Shown here: positions 1-9,345 of the stretch, in pieces
Layout of the letters: every line of letters begins with the position of its first letter
Numbering within the stretch: the first letter of the stretch is position 1
The notes under the pieces: model-generated
The model's input: only the letters and a program-made list of their open reading frames with translations
Told to the model about the DNA's origin: nothing
Database searches by the model: none
Assembly: GCA_947627735.1 (NCBI GenBank)
Contig: CANQXG010000019.1
Span: 1-42,824 of the forward strand
From: an uncultured Oscillospiraceae bacterium
GTDB taxonomy: Bacteria; Bacillota; Clostridia; Oscillospirales; Oscillospiraceae
Length of the DNA: 42,824 nucleotides
Direction: 5' to 3'
Translations under genes and position numbers: made by a program

Positions 1-81
1 GACTACGGCATCTGCGGCGACCTGTTCAAGGTCACCCCCATGCTGACCGAGGCCATCCGCGCCGCCAAGGCCGCCAAATAA
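1..81 (+). CDS. etfA: Electron transfer flavoprotein alpha subunit, C-terminal end (partial)
   Basis: The first 26 codons in frame 1 read DYGICGDLFKVTPMLTEAIR followed by an Ala/Lys tail and TAA. The DYGI-GDLF stretch is the conserved C-terminal signature of the FAD-binding domain of EtfA. With EtfB, EtfA carries electrons between acyl-CoA dehydrogenases and their partners, and in anaerobic Firmicutes often takes part in flavin-based electron bifurcation. Only the tail is in the window, so partner genes (etfB, bcd) cannot be seen. The gene runs toward the mobile element that begins about 65 bases after its stop. The family call rests on this short motif, but the motif is distinctive. Confidence 0.8.
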   Translation, partial: DYGICGDLFKVTPMLTEAIRAAKAAK

Positions 82-103
82 CACCTTACACAACAAAAAA
101 ACA

Positions 104-148
104 CCGCCTTGGGACACCCTCCGTAAGGAAGGTGTCCCAAGCAGGCGG
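104..148. terminator. Terminator hairpin after etfA, at the left edge of the mobile element
   Basis: Arms TTGGGACACC (109-118) and GGTGTCCCAA (131-140) pair perfectly, and CCGCC (104-108) with GGCGG (144-148) extends the stem. The longer T run lies on the minus strand (a run of seven A at 95-101 on the plus strand), so it should work best on minus-strand transcripts and only weakly on etfA. Confidence 0.65.
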
Positions 149-176
149 CCTTTGTAACGTCATAATTTGATTTTGG

Positions 177-1918
<1,742 letters not shown>

Positions 1919-1958
1919 TCATATCACACCCGCGAGAGAGCTTCAACGCTTTAAATCG

Positions 1959-2258
1959 TTATTCTTTCTGCTGGCTGGCAATAAATCTCTCCGCTTTTTC
2001 CTGCATAGTCACATCCGACCGATCATTGAAGACGGCGTTGACGGCATAGGTCGTGCCGTCGATCTCTTCCGTGAAGTCCAGAGGCACGGGATACATCGTC
2101 CGGCGCAGATAAGCGGCGCGCTCTTCATCCGGCATGGCCGCAAGCCAGGCAAGTCGGGAGTCGATCCTTTGGCGGATATTCTCCGGTGTATAGCCGAGCG
2201 TCTGATCTAACGCTTCCATGAGGTGCTCGTCAAACTCATAATGTGCTTTCTGGCTCAT
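1959..2258 (-). CDS. TnpW-like small transposon-encoded protein
   Basis: This is a 99-residue protein. Its C-terminal half reads PLDFTEEIDGTTYAVNAVF followed by T-M-x-x-K-x-x-R-x-I. That matches the G-TTY-V...F...T-M--K--R-I pattern of the small TnpW proteins found in Tn4451-like elements. The molecular role of that family is not established. Its ATG overlaps the relaxase TGA (ATGA), so the two are translationally coupled, and the recombinase follows after an 88-base gap. I recognise the family by pattern only. Confidence 0.6.
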   Translation of the reverse strand: MSQKAHYEFDEHLMEALDQTLGYTPENIRQRIDSRLAWLAAMPDEERAAYLRRTMYPVPLDFTEEIDGTTYAVNAVFNDRSDVTMQEKAERFIASQQKE

Positions 2259-3604
2259 CGTTCACGCCCTGTCCTTTGCTTTTGCTTGGCGGCTTCTCTC
2301 GCGCGGTTCTCGTTGGCGTAGAAAAGGTCGATGTCTTTCTGCATTTTCACAGAACGGGTCTCAATGCCCTCGTTCCATTTCAGGCGCTTTCTTATATCCG
2401 TGATCTGCGCGGTGATGTCGGCCTTCTCTTTTCGCAGGGGTTCCTTCTTTTCTGCTGGCGCCCGCCTGATTTTATTCTGTAGTTTCGTTCTGGCTGCGAT
2501 CAGTTCAGAAAGCTGACCCTGCAGGTTTTCCCGATCAGCATATAGTTCTTCCAGCGTTTGGATGCTATACTTCGCCATATATCTGGCCTCGTCCGAGATC
2601 TGCTCCATCTTTCGGATATCCGCTTTTAAATAGGGACTTACTGTCTGCGGCACTTTCTTGTCCGGGAGGATACCCAGAAGATAACAATAGTGCAGATATA
2701 GGCGGTAGAAATTGCTGTTCTTTTCCTTTGGCTTATAGGGAGTTCGATATTCTTCCGGGATATCCTGCGGGACAAATACTATGGGACGCCGGTTTCCATA
2801 GTAAGCACCCCGGCCCATGGTACGCCGTATTTCCTGCGGCGTCCAATGCTCGTCCAGCGTATCCAGCCGGGTAAAGTGTTCATATTGGGGCAGACGTATC
2901 TTCCAATGCTCACCGGTAAAATCCGTGATATATCCCCGGCGATTTAAATACCGTTCCATATATTCCGGCGTTCGGCTGCCATTGATGGCGTCGCGTACAT
3001 CCTCGCGGTAAATATTATACCGTGTCGGCTTGCCATTTTTCTCATCAATCCAGACCGGACGCGAGGGAGCTTTATGGGGCTTCTCTATGATAGATAAGCC
3101 ATATTCCCGGCAAATACGGTCAGACACGTCCATGAACCGCTGGCGCTCGGATTTGGAATAGTTATATTTCTTTCCGTCCCGAAAGGATACGGAGTTAAAG
3201 CAAAAATGATTGTGTAAATGGTCTTTGTCCAGATGCGTGGTAACGATGATCTGAAACCTGTCGCCCCACATTTCCTTGGCTGTCTCTATGCCGATCTTAT
3301 GACATATCTCCGGCGTGACCTCGTTTGGCTTGAAACTCTGATACCCATGCCAGGCTATATATTTATCCTCTTTTCCATACTGTTTCTTAGTGAGTATCAT
3401 CTGCTGCAAAGCCGTTTCCCGCAGACAGTTTATGGCGGTCACATACTCTCCGTCCCGCGTGGCCTCCGGGCGTTGTACATAGGAAAACACGTCAAAGAAA
3501 TCACGCATTTCTTTTGTCGCGGGAGTTGTCTTTTCCGGGTTCTCCACATATTCCACAAGCTCTTTGAGGCTCCCTTTGATATGCCATAAACTTGTGACCG
3601 CCAT
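2255..3604 (-). CDS. mobA: Relaxase / mobilization nuclease (MobA-type, PF03432-like)
   Basis: This 449-residue protein nicks oriT and pilots the transferred strand. Numbered from MAVTSLWHIKG, the metal-binding histidine motif is HLDKDHLHNHF (His124, His129, His131, His133), the hallmark of the relaxase family. The N-terminal GEYVTAINC (about 52-60) probably supplies the nicking tyrosine (Tyr54). The C-terminal third is highly charged and likely coiled coil, as in relaxases that bind coupling proteins. An upstream in-frame ATG exists, but the chosen ATG at 3604 overlaps the mobC stop (TAATG) and has GCAGGAG seven bases upstream. The gene forms an operon with mobC before it and the TnpW-like gene after it. 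Confidence 0.9.
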   Translation of the reverse strand: MAVTSLWHIKGSLKELVEYVENPEKTTPATKEMRDFFDVFSYVQRPEATRDGEYVTAINCLRETALQQMILTKKQYGKEDKYIAWHGYQSFKPNEVTPEICHKIGIETAKEMWGDRFQIIVTTHLDKDHLHNHFCFNSVSFRDGKKYNYSKSERQRFMDVSDRICREYGLSIIEKPHKAPSRPVWIDEKNGKPTRYNIYREDVRDAINGSRTPEYMERYLNRRGYITDFTGEHWKIRLPQYEHFTRLDTLDEHWTPQEIRRTMGRGAYYGNRRPIVFVPQDIPEEYRTPYKPKEKNSNFYRLYLHYCYLLGILPDKKVPQTVSPYLKADIRKMEQISDEARYMAKYSIQTLEELYADRENLQGQLSELIAARTKLQNKIRRAPAEKKEPLRKEKADITAQITDIRKRLKWNEGIETRSVKMQKDIDLFYANENRAREAAKQKQRTGRER

Positions 3605-3891
3605 TATATATTCTCCTGCAGCACAAGAACCAACCGCTCTATCTTTTCGCATAATGCTAAGACATCTGGATCGTTCTTGCCGTTTTCCCGGAGCTTATTG
3701 TGGATGTCATACAAAACCTCCATGAAAGCCCAGAACTCTTCCGGCTGCTTTGGGCGCGGCGTTTTTCCCAGGATCAGTTGGCGGATGAATTCGTTGCGGG
3801 ACAGACCGCAACACTTGGCATACCGATCCAGGTCAGCCTTTTCTTTTTCGGTCAGTGAAAGGGACAGACGTATGTACTCCGTGTCAGTCAT
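3604..3891 (-). CDS. mobC: MobC-like relaxosome accessory protein
   Basis: This is a 95-residue protein. Its N-terminal half (YIRLSLSLTEKEKADLDRYA, then GLSRNEFIRQLILG) has the beta-strand/helix/helix pattern of ribbon-helix-helix MobC proteins. These bind near oriT and help the relaxase open the nic site. It lies directly between the candidate oriT and the relaxase, with GGAGG six bases before the ATG and TAATG coupling to the relaxase. Length and context fit the family well. No catalytic residues are expected. Confidence 0.85.
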   Translation of the reverse strand: MTDTEYIRLSLSLTEKEKADLDRYAKCCGLSRNEFIRQLILGKTPRPKQPEEFWAFMEVLYDIHNKLRENGKNDPDVLALCEKIERLVLVLQENI

Positions 3892-3904
3892 GACGGCCTC
3901 CAGG

Positions 3905-4013
3905 CGGGGGTATTCAGGGGACTTGCCCCCTGGGGTTATGGATCGTGGCGTGCCACGATCCGATGCTCGCTAAACCCGTGGACGCACGTTCCTAAACCCG
4001 TGGACGCACGTTC
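3905..4013. other. Candidate origin of transfer (oriT) with iterons
   Basis: Just upstream of mobC lie three structured motifs. First is GGGGACTTGCCCCCTGGGG near 3917-3935. Second is a perfect 10-bp inverted repeat, GGATCGTGGC / GCCACGATCC, at 3940-3961 with a 2-base gap. Third are two perfect 22-bp tandem repeats at 3970-3991 and 3992-4013 (unit begins CTAAACCCGTGGACG). An inverted repeat plus iterons next to mobC-mobA is the usual organisation of an oriT. The nic site itself cannot be assigned by eye. Confidence 0.6.
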
Positions 4014-4242
4014 TCAGTGTCATTGTGGATAGAAAGCAAATCGCCGCCCTATACCAACGCGAAAGAAGCGGTTTGTCCGCTTCAGGATTCGCAGTGATAT
4101 AAAACGGCGTTGGTCTCTGTGTCTGCCATCTTCGATTGTGCGCCCTGTGGGTATGTCCACCTTAGCACACAGGCCGTGTCGAAGTCTGTCGGAACAGAGA
4201 AACCGGGGAAAAGTTTTTCTATACTGGTGAAAAGAGAAATTA
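4014..4242. other. Non-coding junction between oriT and the restriction-modification cargo
   Basis: No supported gene lies here; minus-strand frames lack a ribosome binding site. On the plus strand, about 4026-4099 translates to a short stretch containing KQIAALYQR...GLSAS, which loosely resembles the first residues of serine recombinases (K-ITALYCR...GLSGS) before it stops. It may be a recombinase remnant left when the cargo was acquired. GC drops sharply at about 4240, where the cargo begins. Confidence 0.3.
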
Positions 4243-6192
4243 TCACATCGATAATTGTTTAGGGGTTTGCAATGCTTTTTCAACTAAACTCTTATCGCCA
4301 ATCTCATCATAATGCTCTTTAAGTTGCTCTCTTAGCCGAAAGAGTTTTACGTTTGCAGTTTCTACTAGATGCCCATAAGTAACGACATGAATGATCCCGC
4401 TGTCGGTTCTTTTGTTACAATCAACATCCCCGATAGTAGCTCCCACAACAAAAGCGGTTATTTCAGATGAAGAGTGGAGAACGGCAGATTTTTTAATCTG
4501 TCTAACATAGTATTCTGCTTGAGCTACTTCTTGGGCCTCGATAGTAAATCCTCCACGCTTTAGTTCAATGATTAATACTTGGTCCGGCTTCATCAATCCG
4601 TCTGCTAGGGTGTCCGCCCTATCCGTACAAACCGCTTTCAAAGTTGATGTTTTCAAGCATACAATATCCGGACGTTTTCTTGGATTTGCGATCTCGCTTA
4701 AATCATAATCCTCCTCTTTGAATAATTTTCTGACTACCGTGGTCAATGCTGAATTGGAAACGAACATCGGAGAGTCAAACTCCGCACCAAAAAGCCATCT
4801 CGCGTTTAACACTAATGGATGTAATGTGTGTAGTTCATCCGTTTCTTTATCGTCAAAAACTCTGCTTATAGCTTCTACTACAGTTATACGCTTATCTATC
4901 TCCGAAATGACGGATAGAATGTCATCTATATCCCAATCCTTAAGCAAATCAGATAGCCTATCTATATCGTCGATAGACATCTGTGATAATTGAGACAATA
5001 ACTGTTCACCCTTTTTTGCTTCTTCAATTGTTATCATTGCTTCGACTGCTGTTTTCAGAAAATCTGAGCTGATAACTGGATTTCTTGTGGTGATATTTTC
5101 AATAAATTTTGAAACTTCACGTTGACCTGCAGTTGATAATGCTTCTAGATCGTTACGGGTATCCCGAATGACATCCATTTTAATTTCGGAAACTTGTGCG
5201 GCCATTACGGATGAAACAAACTCATCAACATATTTTTTAAACTGTGTGTATACTTCTCTTATCACGGGAGTATCAATAAAGCCCGTCCAATCTGGCAAAA
5301 CTTCCTCAATTAGGTCATCTGTTTGAACAATAAGTGTATATCTTTTGGCAACTTTGAATCGCCCATCAAGGAATTGAAAGCCACCATAAGTCCAAGAAGG
5401 CCTCCCTACGAGTCGCCCGCTTATCCAAAAAGCTATGCCATGCTGCTGTGATTTCAATGCAGTCTTTGTGGAATCAATAATTGTTAGATGCAGTTTTATG
5501 CCATTTTTAAGAACTATATCTTTTTCTTGATATATGCCTCTATGATTAATCAGCTCAATCTTATTCCCGTTTATAGTCACACTAAATCGCGGGTCATATA
5601 GAAAGCGGGCAGAAATTATATCTGTCATGTTATCAACATCTGGCAACCGACGCTGGACATACGCGCTTATTTTTGTCCCATGTCCTACTTTTGATGACTG
5701 AATATGTTTTGATATTCTAAATGGTGTCTTTCCGGTTGAGATAGTAATATCATATAGATTATAAATGCCATCTTTCCAAGTCTCAACGGTGTAGTAGTCC
5801 GCAAAGCATAACATTCCATGGCGCCCAACGCCATTCCTTCCGTAGGCTATTCGTTTATATGCGGGTACATCTTCAGGAAAGGCAACCTCGTTCCCTTGTC
5901 GTTTTTGTCTATCATAGCTTAGTGTCATCCAACGCTGTCGAAACTCCAAGTCACTCATACCTATTCCATCGTCTTCTACCGAGATAATATCTCCCGTAGA
6001 AGAAGGTATGGTTATGTTGACATTGAATGCGCCTGCATCCCAAGAATTGGCAACAAATTCAGTCAAAGCAATATCTGGCATAGACGTAATCGTTCTATTG
6101 TTCCTAAAAATATAACCGTCTTCAAACTGAACGCTTTCATCCAAAAGAGGTTCTTGTTCTAGGTTTTCAGACTCAATAATTCCTGTTGCCAT
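4243..6192 (-). CDS. GHKL (MutL/MORC-like) ATPase fused to a PD-(D/E)xK nuclease domain; probable restriction component
   Basis: This protein has 649 residues. Numbering below is from an ATG 7 codons further up at 6213; the chosen ATG at 6192 has GGGGGA eight bases upstream. Residues 45-190 carry all GHKL ATP-binding boxes: TEFVANSWDA (Glu52, Asn56), EDDGIGM (80-86), GRNGVGRHG (125-133) and GHGTK (177-181). The middle is helical. The C-terminal part holds RPDIVCL (Asp516), then VLIIELKRGG (Glu550, Lys552), which is the PD...ExK pattern of restriction-type nucleases. MutL/MORC-like ATPases in restriction-modification operons are a known class. Here ATPase and nuclease are in one chain, so it is the best candidate for the restricting enzyme. 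It is the last gene of the operon after vsr. Confidence 0.75.
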   Translation of the reverse strand: MATGIIESENLEQEPLLDESVQFEDGYIFRNNRTITSMPDIALTEFVANSWDAGAFNVNITIPSSTGDIISVEDDGIGMSDLEFRQRWMTLSYDRQKRQGNEVAFPEDVPAYKRIAYGRNGVGRHGMLCFADYYTVETWKDGIYNLYDITISTGKTPFRISKHIQSSKVGHGTKISAYVQRRLPDVDNMTDIISARFLYDPRFSVTINGNKIELINHRGIYQEKDIVLKNGIKLHLTIIDSTKTALKSQQHGIAFWISGRLVGRPSWTYGGFQFLDGRFKVAKRYTLIVQTDDLIEEVLPDWTGFIDTPVIREVYTQFKKYVDEFVSSVMAAQVSEIKMDVIRDTRNDLEALSTAGQREVSKFIENITTRNPVISSDFLKTAVEAMITIEEAKKGEQLLSQLSQMSIDDIDRLSDLLKDWDIDDILSVISEIDKRITVVEAISRVFDDKETDELHTLHPLVLNARWLFGAEFDSPMFVSNSALTTVVRKLFKEEDYDLSEIANPRKRPDIVCLKTSTLKAVCTDRADTLADGLMKPDQVLIIELKRGGFTIEAQEVAQAEYYVRQIKKSAVLHSSSEITAFVVGATIGDVDCNKRTDSGIIHVVTYGHLVETANVKLFRLREQLKEHYDEIGDKSLVEKALQTPKQLSM

Positions 6193-6213
6193 AACAAATT
6201 CCCCCAAATCCAT

Positions 6214-6630
6214 TTATCTTAACAAGTCCAATTTTTTAATCAGAATGTTGCGGTTTTGTCTCTTTAACTCACATTCCCATATCCGTAGGACAGTCCAACC
6301 CCTTGATTCAAACAATGCCGTTATTTCTTTGTCATGGTTGATGTTCCGCTCTCGCTTTTTCTGCCAGTAGTCTTTATGCTCTGCTGGTCGTGTATTTCTA
6401 CAGTCATGGCCATGCCAAAAACACCCATCAACGAAAACTGCGACTTTCTTTTTGGGAAAAACAAAATCTGGATGACCTTTTACTTGGTAATTCCTTCGCC
6501 AACCTGTAATACCATTCTGTTTAAATATTTCGATAAGCCGTAATTCGGTAGACTTGTTCTTACTGGATTTGACGCTCCGCATAATGTCAGATCGTTTTTC
6601 TGAGCCAAAGACGTCTGCCACGAGTATCAC
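6214..6630 (-). CDS. vsr: Very short patch repair endonuclease (Vsr)
   Basis: This 138-residue protein is full length for Vsr. Vsr nicks next to T:G mismatches made when 5-methylcytosine deaminates, protecting the host of a C5-methyltransferase from mutation. The core motifs are present: STELRL (Glu29), GHPDFVFP (Asp55), VDGCFWHGHDC (Asp68, His73, His75, Cys77) and WECEL near 118-122. The Asp and His correspond to the catalytic pair of E. coli Vsr (PDF and GCFWH motifs). The start is GTG, overlapping the upstream TGA by four bases (GTGA). A second GTG three codons in is possible. Its presence with a C5-methylase is the expected pairing. Confidence 0.93.
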   Translation of the reverse strand: MILVADVFGSEKRSDIMRSVKSSKNKSTELRLIEIFKQNGITGWRRNYQVKGHPDFVFPKKKVAVFVDGCFWHGHDCRNTRPAEHKDYWQKKRERNINHDKEITALFESRGWTVLRIWECELKRQNRNILIKKLDLLR

Positions 6631-7559
6631 CTTGCTTCAAATTCGATACGGAGGCTAGGATCTGTTTCTACTGTAAGGACAATATTGTTATACCGATTGA
6701 TGATCTCTGTAAGGGTAGCATTGCGCCGTGTTGTATCAAAAAGGCTATGTCCATATACGTTAGCCGATAAAAACTGTTGAACATCCCAGACCTCAACGCG
6801 TCCAGCAAGTCCTGCATCTTCTGCTAGGTTTAGAGCCGTATGCACACGATCAAAAATCGTTATAATGACAGGATGACATCCGCTACGCAGATTTGTCTTA
6901 CACTTTTCTATTAAAAGAGCGCCGGGCAACGTTGTACAATGGATGATTGTGTTATTGATAACAAAGTCTCCATTGCGATCGGTGGGCCCATCTGCTACCG
7001 AAGCGCCGTGAATTTCAAAGGAACCCTCTGGCAACACTATGCTAAGTTTAGCGGCAACAAGATGTTGTAAAATGGTTCCAAGATACTGTGTTCCTGGGTT
7101 CTGCCGCTGGCGATTTCTAGCTTGCTCAAACAATTCATCCAGATTAGCGCCAATAGTTTTGGAGGTGTCAGCAGTCAAAACAAACGGCTGATTACGAAAA
7201 TACTCTCGTACTTGTTCTGCCCAAAATTCCTCGACCTGCACAAGATCGATGGACTCTTCCTCATGCCAAGAATTTAAAAAATCTAGGTACTTGATCATTA
7301 GCCCCATGCTGCCACGGCTTGTGCGGCCACCTTCTGCGGACAACTGTTGCGTAATGCCGTGATCTTTCAAAATCTTTTTTAGATTTCCTCCGCCTAGACC
7401 AGCAACTTGGCCCTCTTTTTCTGTTTTGAAGTCATCAGCGCGGAGAGGAAACTCTTTACCTTTTACCAAACGAGTAACCTGTATTACAACAGAAAGAGAC
7501 CCTTTCGAAAAAATATTATTAGTGGTCTTAAATACGTTCAACCGTTCAATTGCGCTCAT
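6627..7559 (-). CDS. DUF4928-like protein of the restriction-modification operon
   Basis: This 310-residue protein resembles DUF4928, a family found next to DNA cytosine methyltransferases. Its function is not established, and a restriction or specificity role is inferred from neighbours only. Visible features are KGEFPLRADDF and a GGGNLKKILKDHG segment near the N-terminus, and a conserved-looking block around 180-250 (PEGSFEIHGASVADGPTDRNGDF, then IHCTTLPGALLIEKCKTNL). The E-x-x-G...DRNGDF...I-H-C-T order could hide a divergent PD-(D/E)xK core, but I cannot establish it. It overlaps the methyltransferase stop by 4 bp and the vsr start by 4 bp, so all three are translationally coupled. Confidence 0.65.
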   Translation of the reverse strand: MSAIERLNVFKTTNNIFSKGSLSVVIQVTRLVKGKEFPLRADDFKTEKEGQVAGLGGGNLKKILKDHGITQQLSAEGGRTSRGSMGLMIKYLDFLNSWHEEESIDLVQVEEFWAEQVREYFRNQPFVLTADTSKTIGANLDELFEQARNRQRQNPGTQYLGTILQHLVAAKLSIVLPEGSFEIHGASVADGPTDRNGDFVINNTIIHCTTLPGALLIEKCKTNLRSGCHPVIITIFDRVHTALNLAEDAGLAGRVEVWDVQQFLSANVYGHSLFDTTRRNATLTEIINRYNNIVLTVETDPSLRIEFEAR

Positions 7560-8833
7560 TTATATATTACCTCCGCAATTTTCGTTAAAAATCTCTCCCC
7601 AATAAACCGCGCTACTGGCATTACAACAGCATCGCCCATGGCCTTATATCCATCGTTATAACTGCCTGGAAGAACGAAACTATCAGGGGCGCCCATTAAA
7701 CGCGCCGCTTCCCGCACCGTCAGCAGTCGGGCATGAGTTTCTCCATGTTGTTTTATTACGACATACTGCTTGCTGCTTCCGCCTTCTGGCGTCCGTAAAC
7801 ATCCAGCAATCCCGTCGAATCGTAATTCAAGCTGCTGCTCTCCGTGCCGGGTCCTGCGATAACCAGTTGCACAGACAGAGTCAAACTCATCTAATTTTGC
7901 TTTATGCCTTTCAGAAATAAGACTTAATACCTTGTCCTTATCAAAAGGAGCGTCTTTCTCAATGATATCTTTTAATGACTCGCGGCGACGGGGCGGCTTA
8001 TCCGTGTTCCACCAAATCCAGTCTGGCAAAGAATGACCTAATTCAATAGTTGACTTATTATGAAGCCAGCATGGACCATCTGCAATAAGGGATGGAGGAA
8101 TATCGCAGTTTTTCTGCACTGCGATGATGAAAACGCGCGGCCGTGATTGTGGCACAAAATGCGAGGCGTTTAATACTATTGCTCCACTCTTATATCCTCG
8201 CTCTACTAATGCCATATGTAGTGCGCGATAATCCTGTCCTCCGTTAGATGTTAACAGTCCAGATACGTTCTCTAACAGCAACAGTTTAGGTTTCCGATCA
8301 ATTTCATCCAAGACACGGAGCCATTCCCAGACAAGACCGCTCCTAGCTGCATGGATACCTCCTTGCGAACCGGCCAATGACAAATCTTGGCAAGGAAAAC
8401 TGGCCCACGACAAATGAGCATATGGTAGTTCTTTACCGTGAACATCCTTAATGTCGCCAAGTTTAAAGCAGTCTCTGCCGAGATTGGCCTCATAAACAGA
8501 AGCTTTTTGTGTACTAATGTCGTTTGCCCAAACTGGCGCAAACATTCCTTTTAGCCCATATGCAACAAGACCGCTACCGGCGAAGAATTCATGCATCGTC
8601 CAGGGGGCCGAAAGTGAATTGAACTCTTCATCGAACAGTGAAGTTTGAATCATGCTTTCATCGTTTACGTTTTTGACTTTACCCGTTGGCTTTTTTGCAT
8701 CAGCGGGTATGACCCAGATACGACTCATGCGAGTCGCACCTTCAATTTTATTTGATTTACAGAGGATTTGCACCTGCCGAGGAGTAACGCCCCACTTCTC
8801 AGCAGCTTCTTGAGAAGTAATGTATCCGTTCAC
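7556..8833 (-). CDS. dcm: DNA (cytosine-5) methyltransferase with N-terminal helix-turn-helix
   Basis: This 425-residue protein methylates C5 of cytosine to protect host DNA. Catalytic motifs appear in order: I FFAGSG (83-88), IV FPCQDLS with nucleophile Cys148, VI LLLENVSG (Glu188), VIII QSRPRVFIIA (229-238), and near the end LTVREAARLMGAPDSF and MGDAVV (motif X; the usual GNxV Asn is Asp here). Residues 1-50 (YITSQEAAEKWGVTPRQVQILC, then IWVIPADA) form a MerR/excisionase-like HTH. This is not part of the core enzyme, so it may recognise the palindrome in its own promoter. The start is GTG with GAGG ten bases upstream. It is the first gene of the operon. The target sequence cannot be read from the protein. 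Confidence 0.93.
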   Translation of the reverse strand: MNGYITSQEAAEKWGVTPRQVQILCKSNKIEGATRMSRIWVIPADAKKPTGKVKNVNDESMIQTSLFDEEFNSLSAPWTMHEFFAGSGLVAYGLKGMFAPVWANDISTQKASVYEANLGRDCFKLGDIKDVHGKELPYAHLSWASFPCQDLSLAGSQGGIHAARSGLVWEWLRVLDEIDRKPKLLLLENVSGLLTSNGGQDYRALHMALVERGYKSGAIVLNASHFVPQSRPRVFIIAVQKNCDIPPSLIADGPCWLHNKSTIELGHSLPDWIWWNTDKPPRRRESLKDIIEKDAPFDKDKVLSLISERHKAKLDEFDSVCATGYRRTRHGEQQLELRFDGIAGCLRTPEGGSSKQYVVIKQHGETHARLLTVREAARLMGAPDSFVLPGSYNDGYKAMGDAVVMPVARFIGERFLTKIAEVIYK

Positions 8834-8875
8834 TCGTAATACCTCAACGAATCAGAAGTGTCTACTATACTAGTT

Positions 8876-8904
8876 ATTATATTCGTTTGAACGAAATAGG
8901 TCAA
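8876..8904 (-). promoter_or_regulatory. Promoter and palindromic operator of the restriction-modification operon
   Basis: On the minus strand TTGACC (8899-8904) and TATAAT (8876-8881) are separated by exactly 17 bases. A perfect dyad, TTCGTT-TG-AACGAA on the plus strand (8882-8895), fills most of the spacer and abuts the -10. A third AACGAA half-site lies in the leader (8846-8851). A bound protein would block RNA polymerase. The HTH of the methyltransferase is the obvious candidate, as autoregulation by methylases is common in such systems. Confidence 0.8.
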
Positions 8905-8932
8905 GACATTTCAAACCACAAGAAACTAGACT

Positions 8933-8964
8933 TTAAGCGGCAGAGACCGTTCCCTGCCGCTTAA
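8933..8964 (-). terminator. Hairpin after tnpV
   Basis: Perfect 11-bp arms, TTAAGCGGCAG (8933-8943) and CTGCCGCTTAA (8954-8964), begin nine bases after the tnpV stop. They separate tnpV transcription from the downstream restriction-modification promoter. The T run is weak. Confidence 0.6.
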
Positions 8965-8972
8965 GCCTTCTG

Positions 8973-9341
8973 TTATATGTAAATCAATTCGTTATACACG
9001 ATCTCCCGTGCGCGGGAGGCAATGTTGTTCATCAGTCCTACCCAGCGCATTTGGTCTGCGGCTTTCAATTCTTCGGTGACTCCCTCCGCCTCCTTCATCT
9101 GTTCTACCAACCGAAAGAAAAGCGCTTCTGCCTGTTCGTTCACATCTGCCAGGTGCCCGTTCAACTGGCAGTTCACAAGCAAGTGCGTGTATGTCCCCCG
9201 TCTGTGGTGCTGGAGGAATTCCAGCCGTGCATGTCCCCATTTGCCGATGGGCCTTGTTTTCTGGGGCGGGAGGACTAGGTCTGGAATAAGATAGCCATTT
9301 TCTTCGTGATACGTTCCGCCTTGCTCTGCATACGTCTTCAT
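8973..9341 (-). CDS. tnpV: TnpV-family transposon protein
   Basis: This 122-residue protein has the features of TnpV from Tn4451-like elements: a TYHEENGYLIPDLVLP start region, IGKWGHARLEFLQHHRRGTY in the middle, and a conserved C-terminal helix with VTEELKAADQMRWVGLMNN. Its biochemical role is unknown. The start is ATG with AAGGAG nine bases upstream, embedded in the end of the previous gene (3-base gap), so the pair is co-transcribed. It belongs to the element backbone, separated from the recombinase end by the cargo operon. Confidence 0.8.
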   Translation of the reverse strand: MKTYAEQGGTYHEENGYLIPDLVLPPQKTRPIGKWGHARLEFLQHHRRGTYTHLLVNCQLNGHLADVNEQAEALFFRLVEQMKEAEGVTEELKAADQMRWVGLMNNIASRAREIVYNELIYI

Positions 9342-9345
9342 GTGC

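Noticed and set aside
4020-4283. 87-residue minus-strand frame between oriT and the ATPase gene
   Set aside because: Overlaps the end of the ATPase gene, no ribosome binding site, no recognisable motif.
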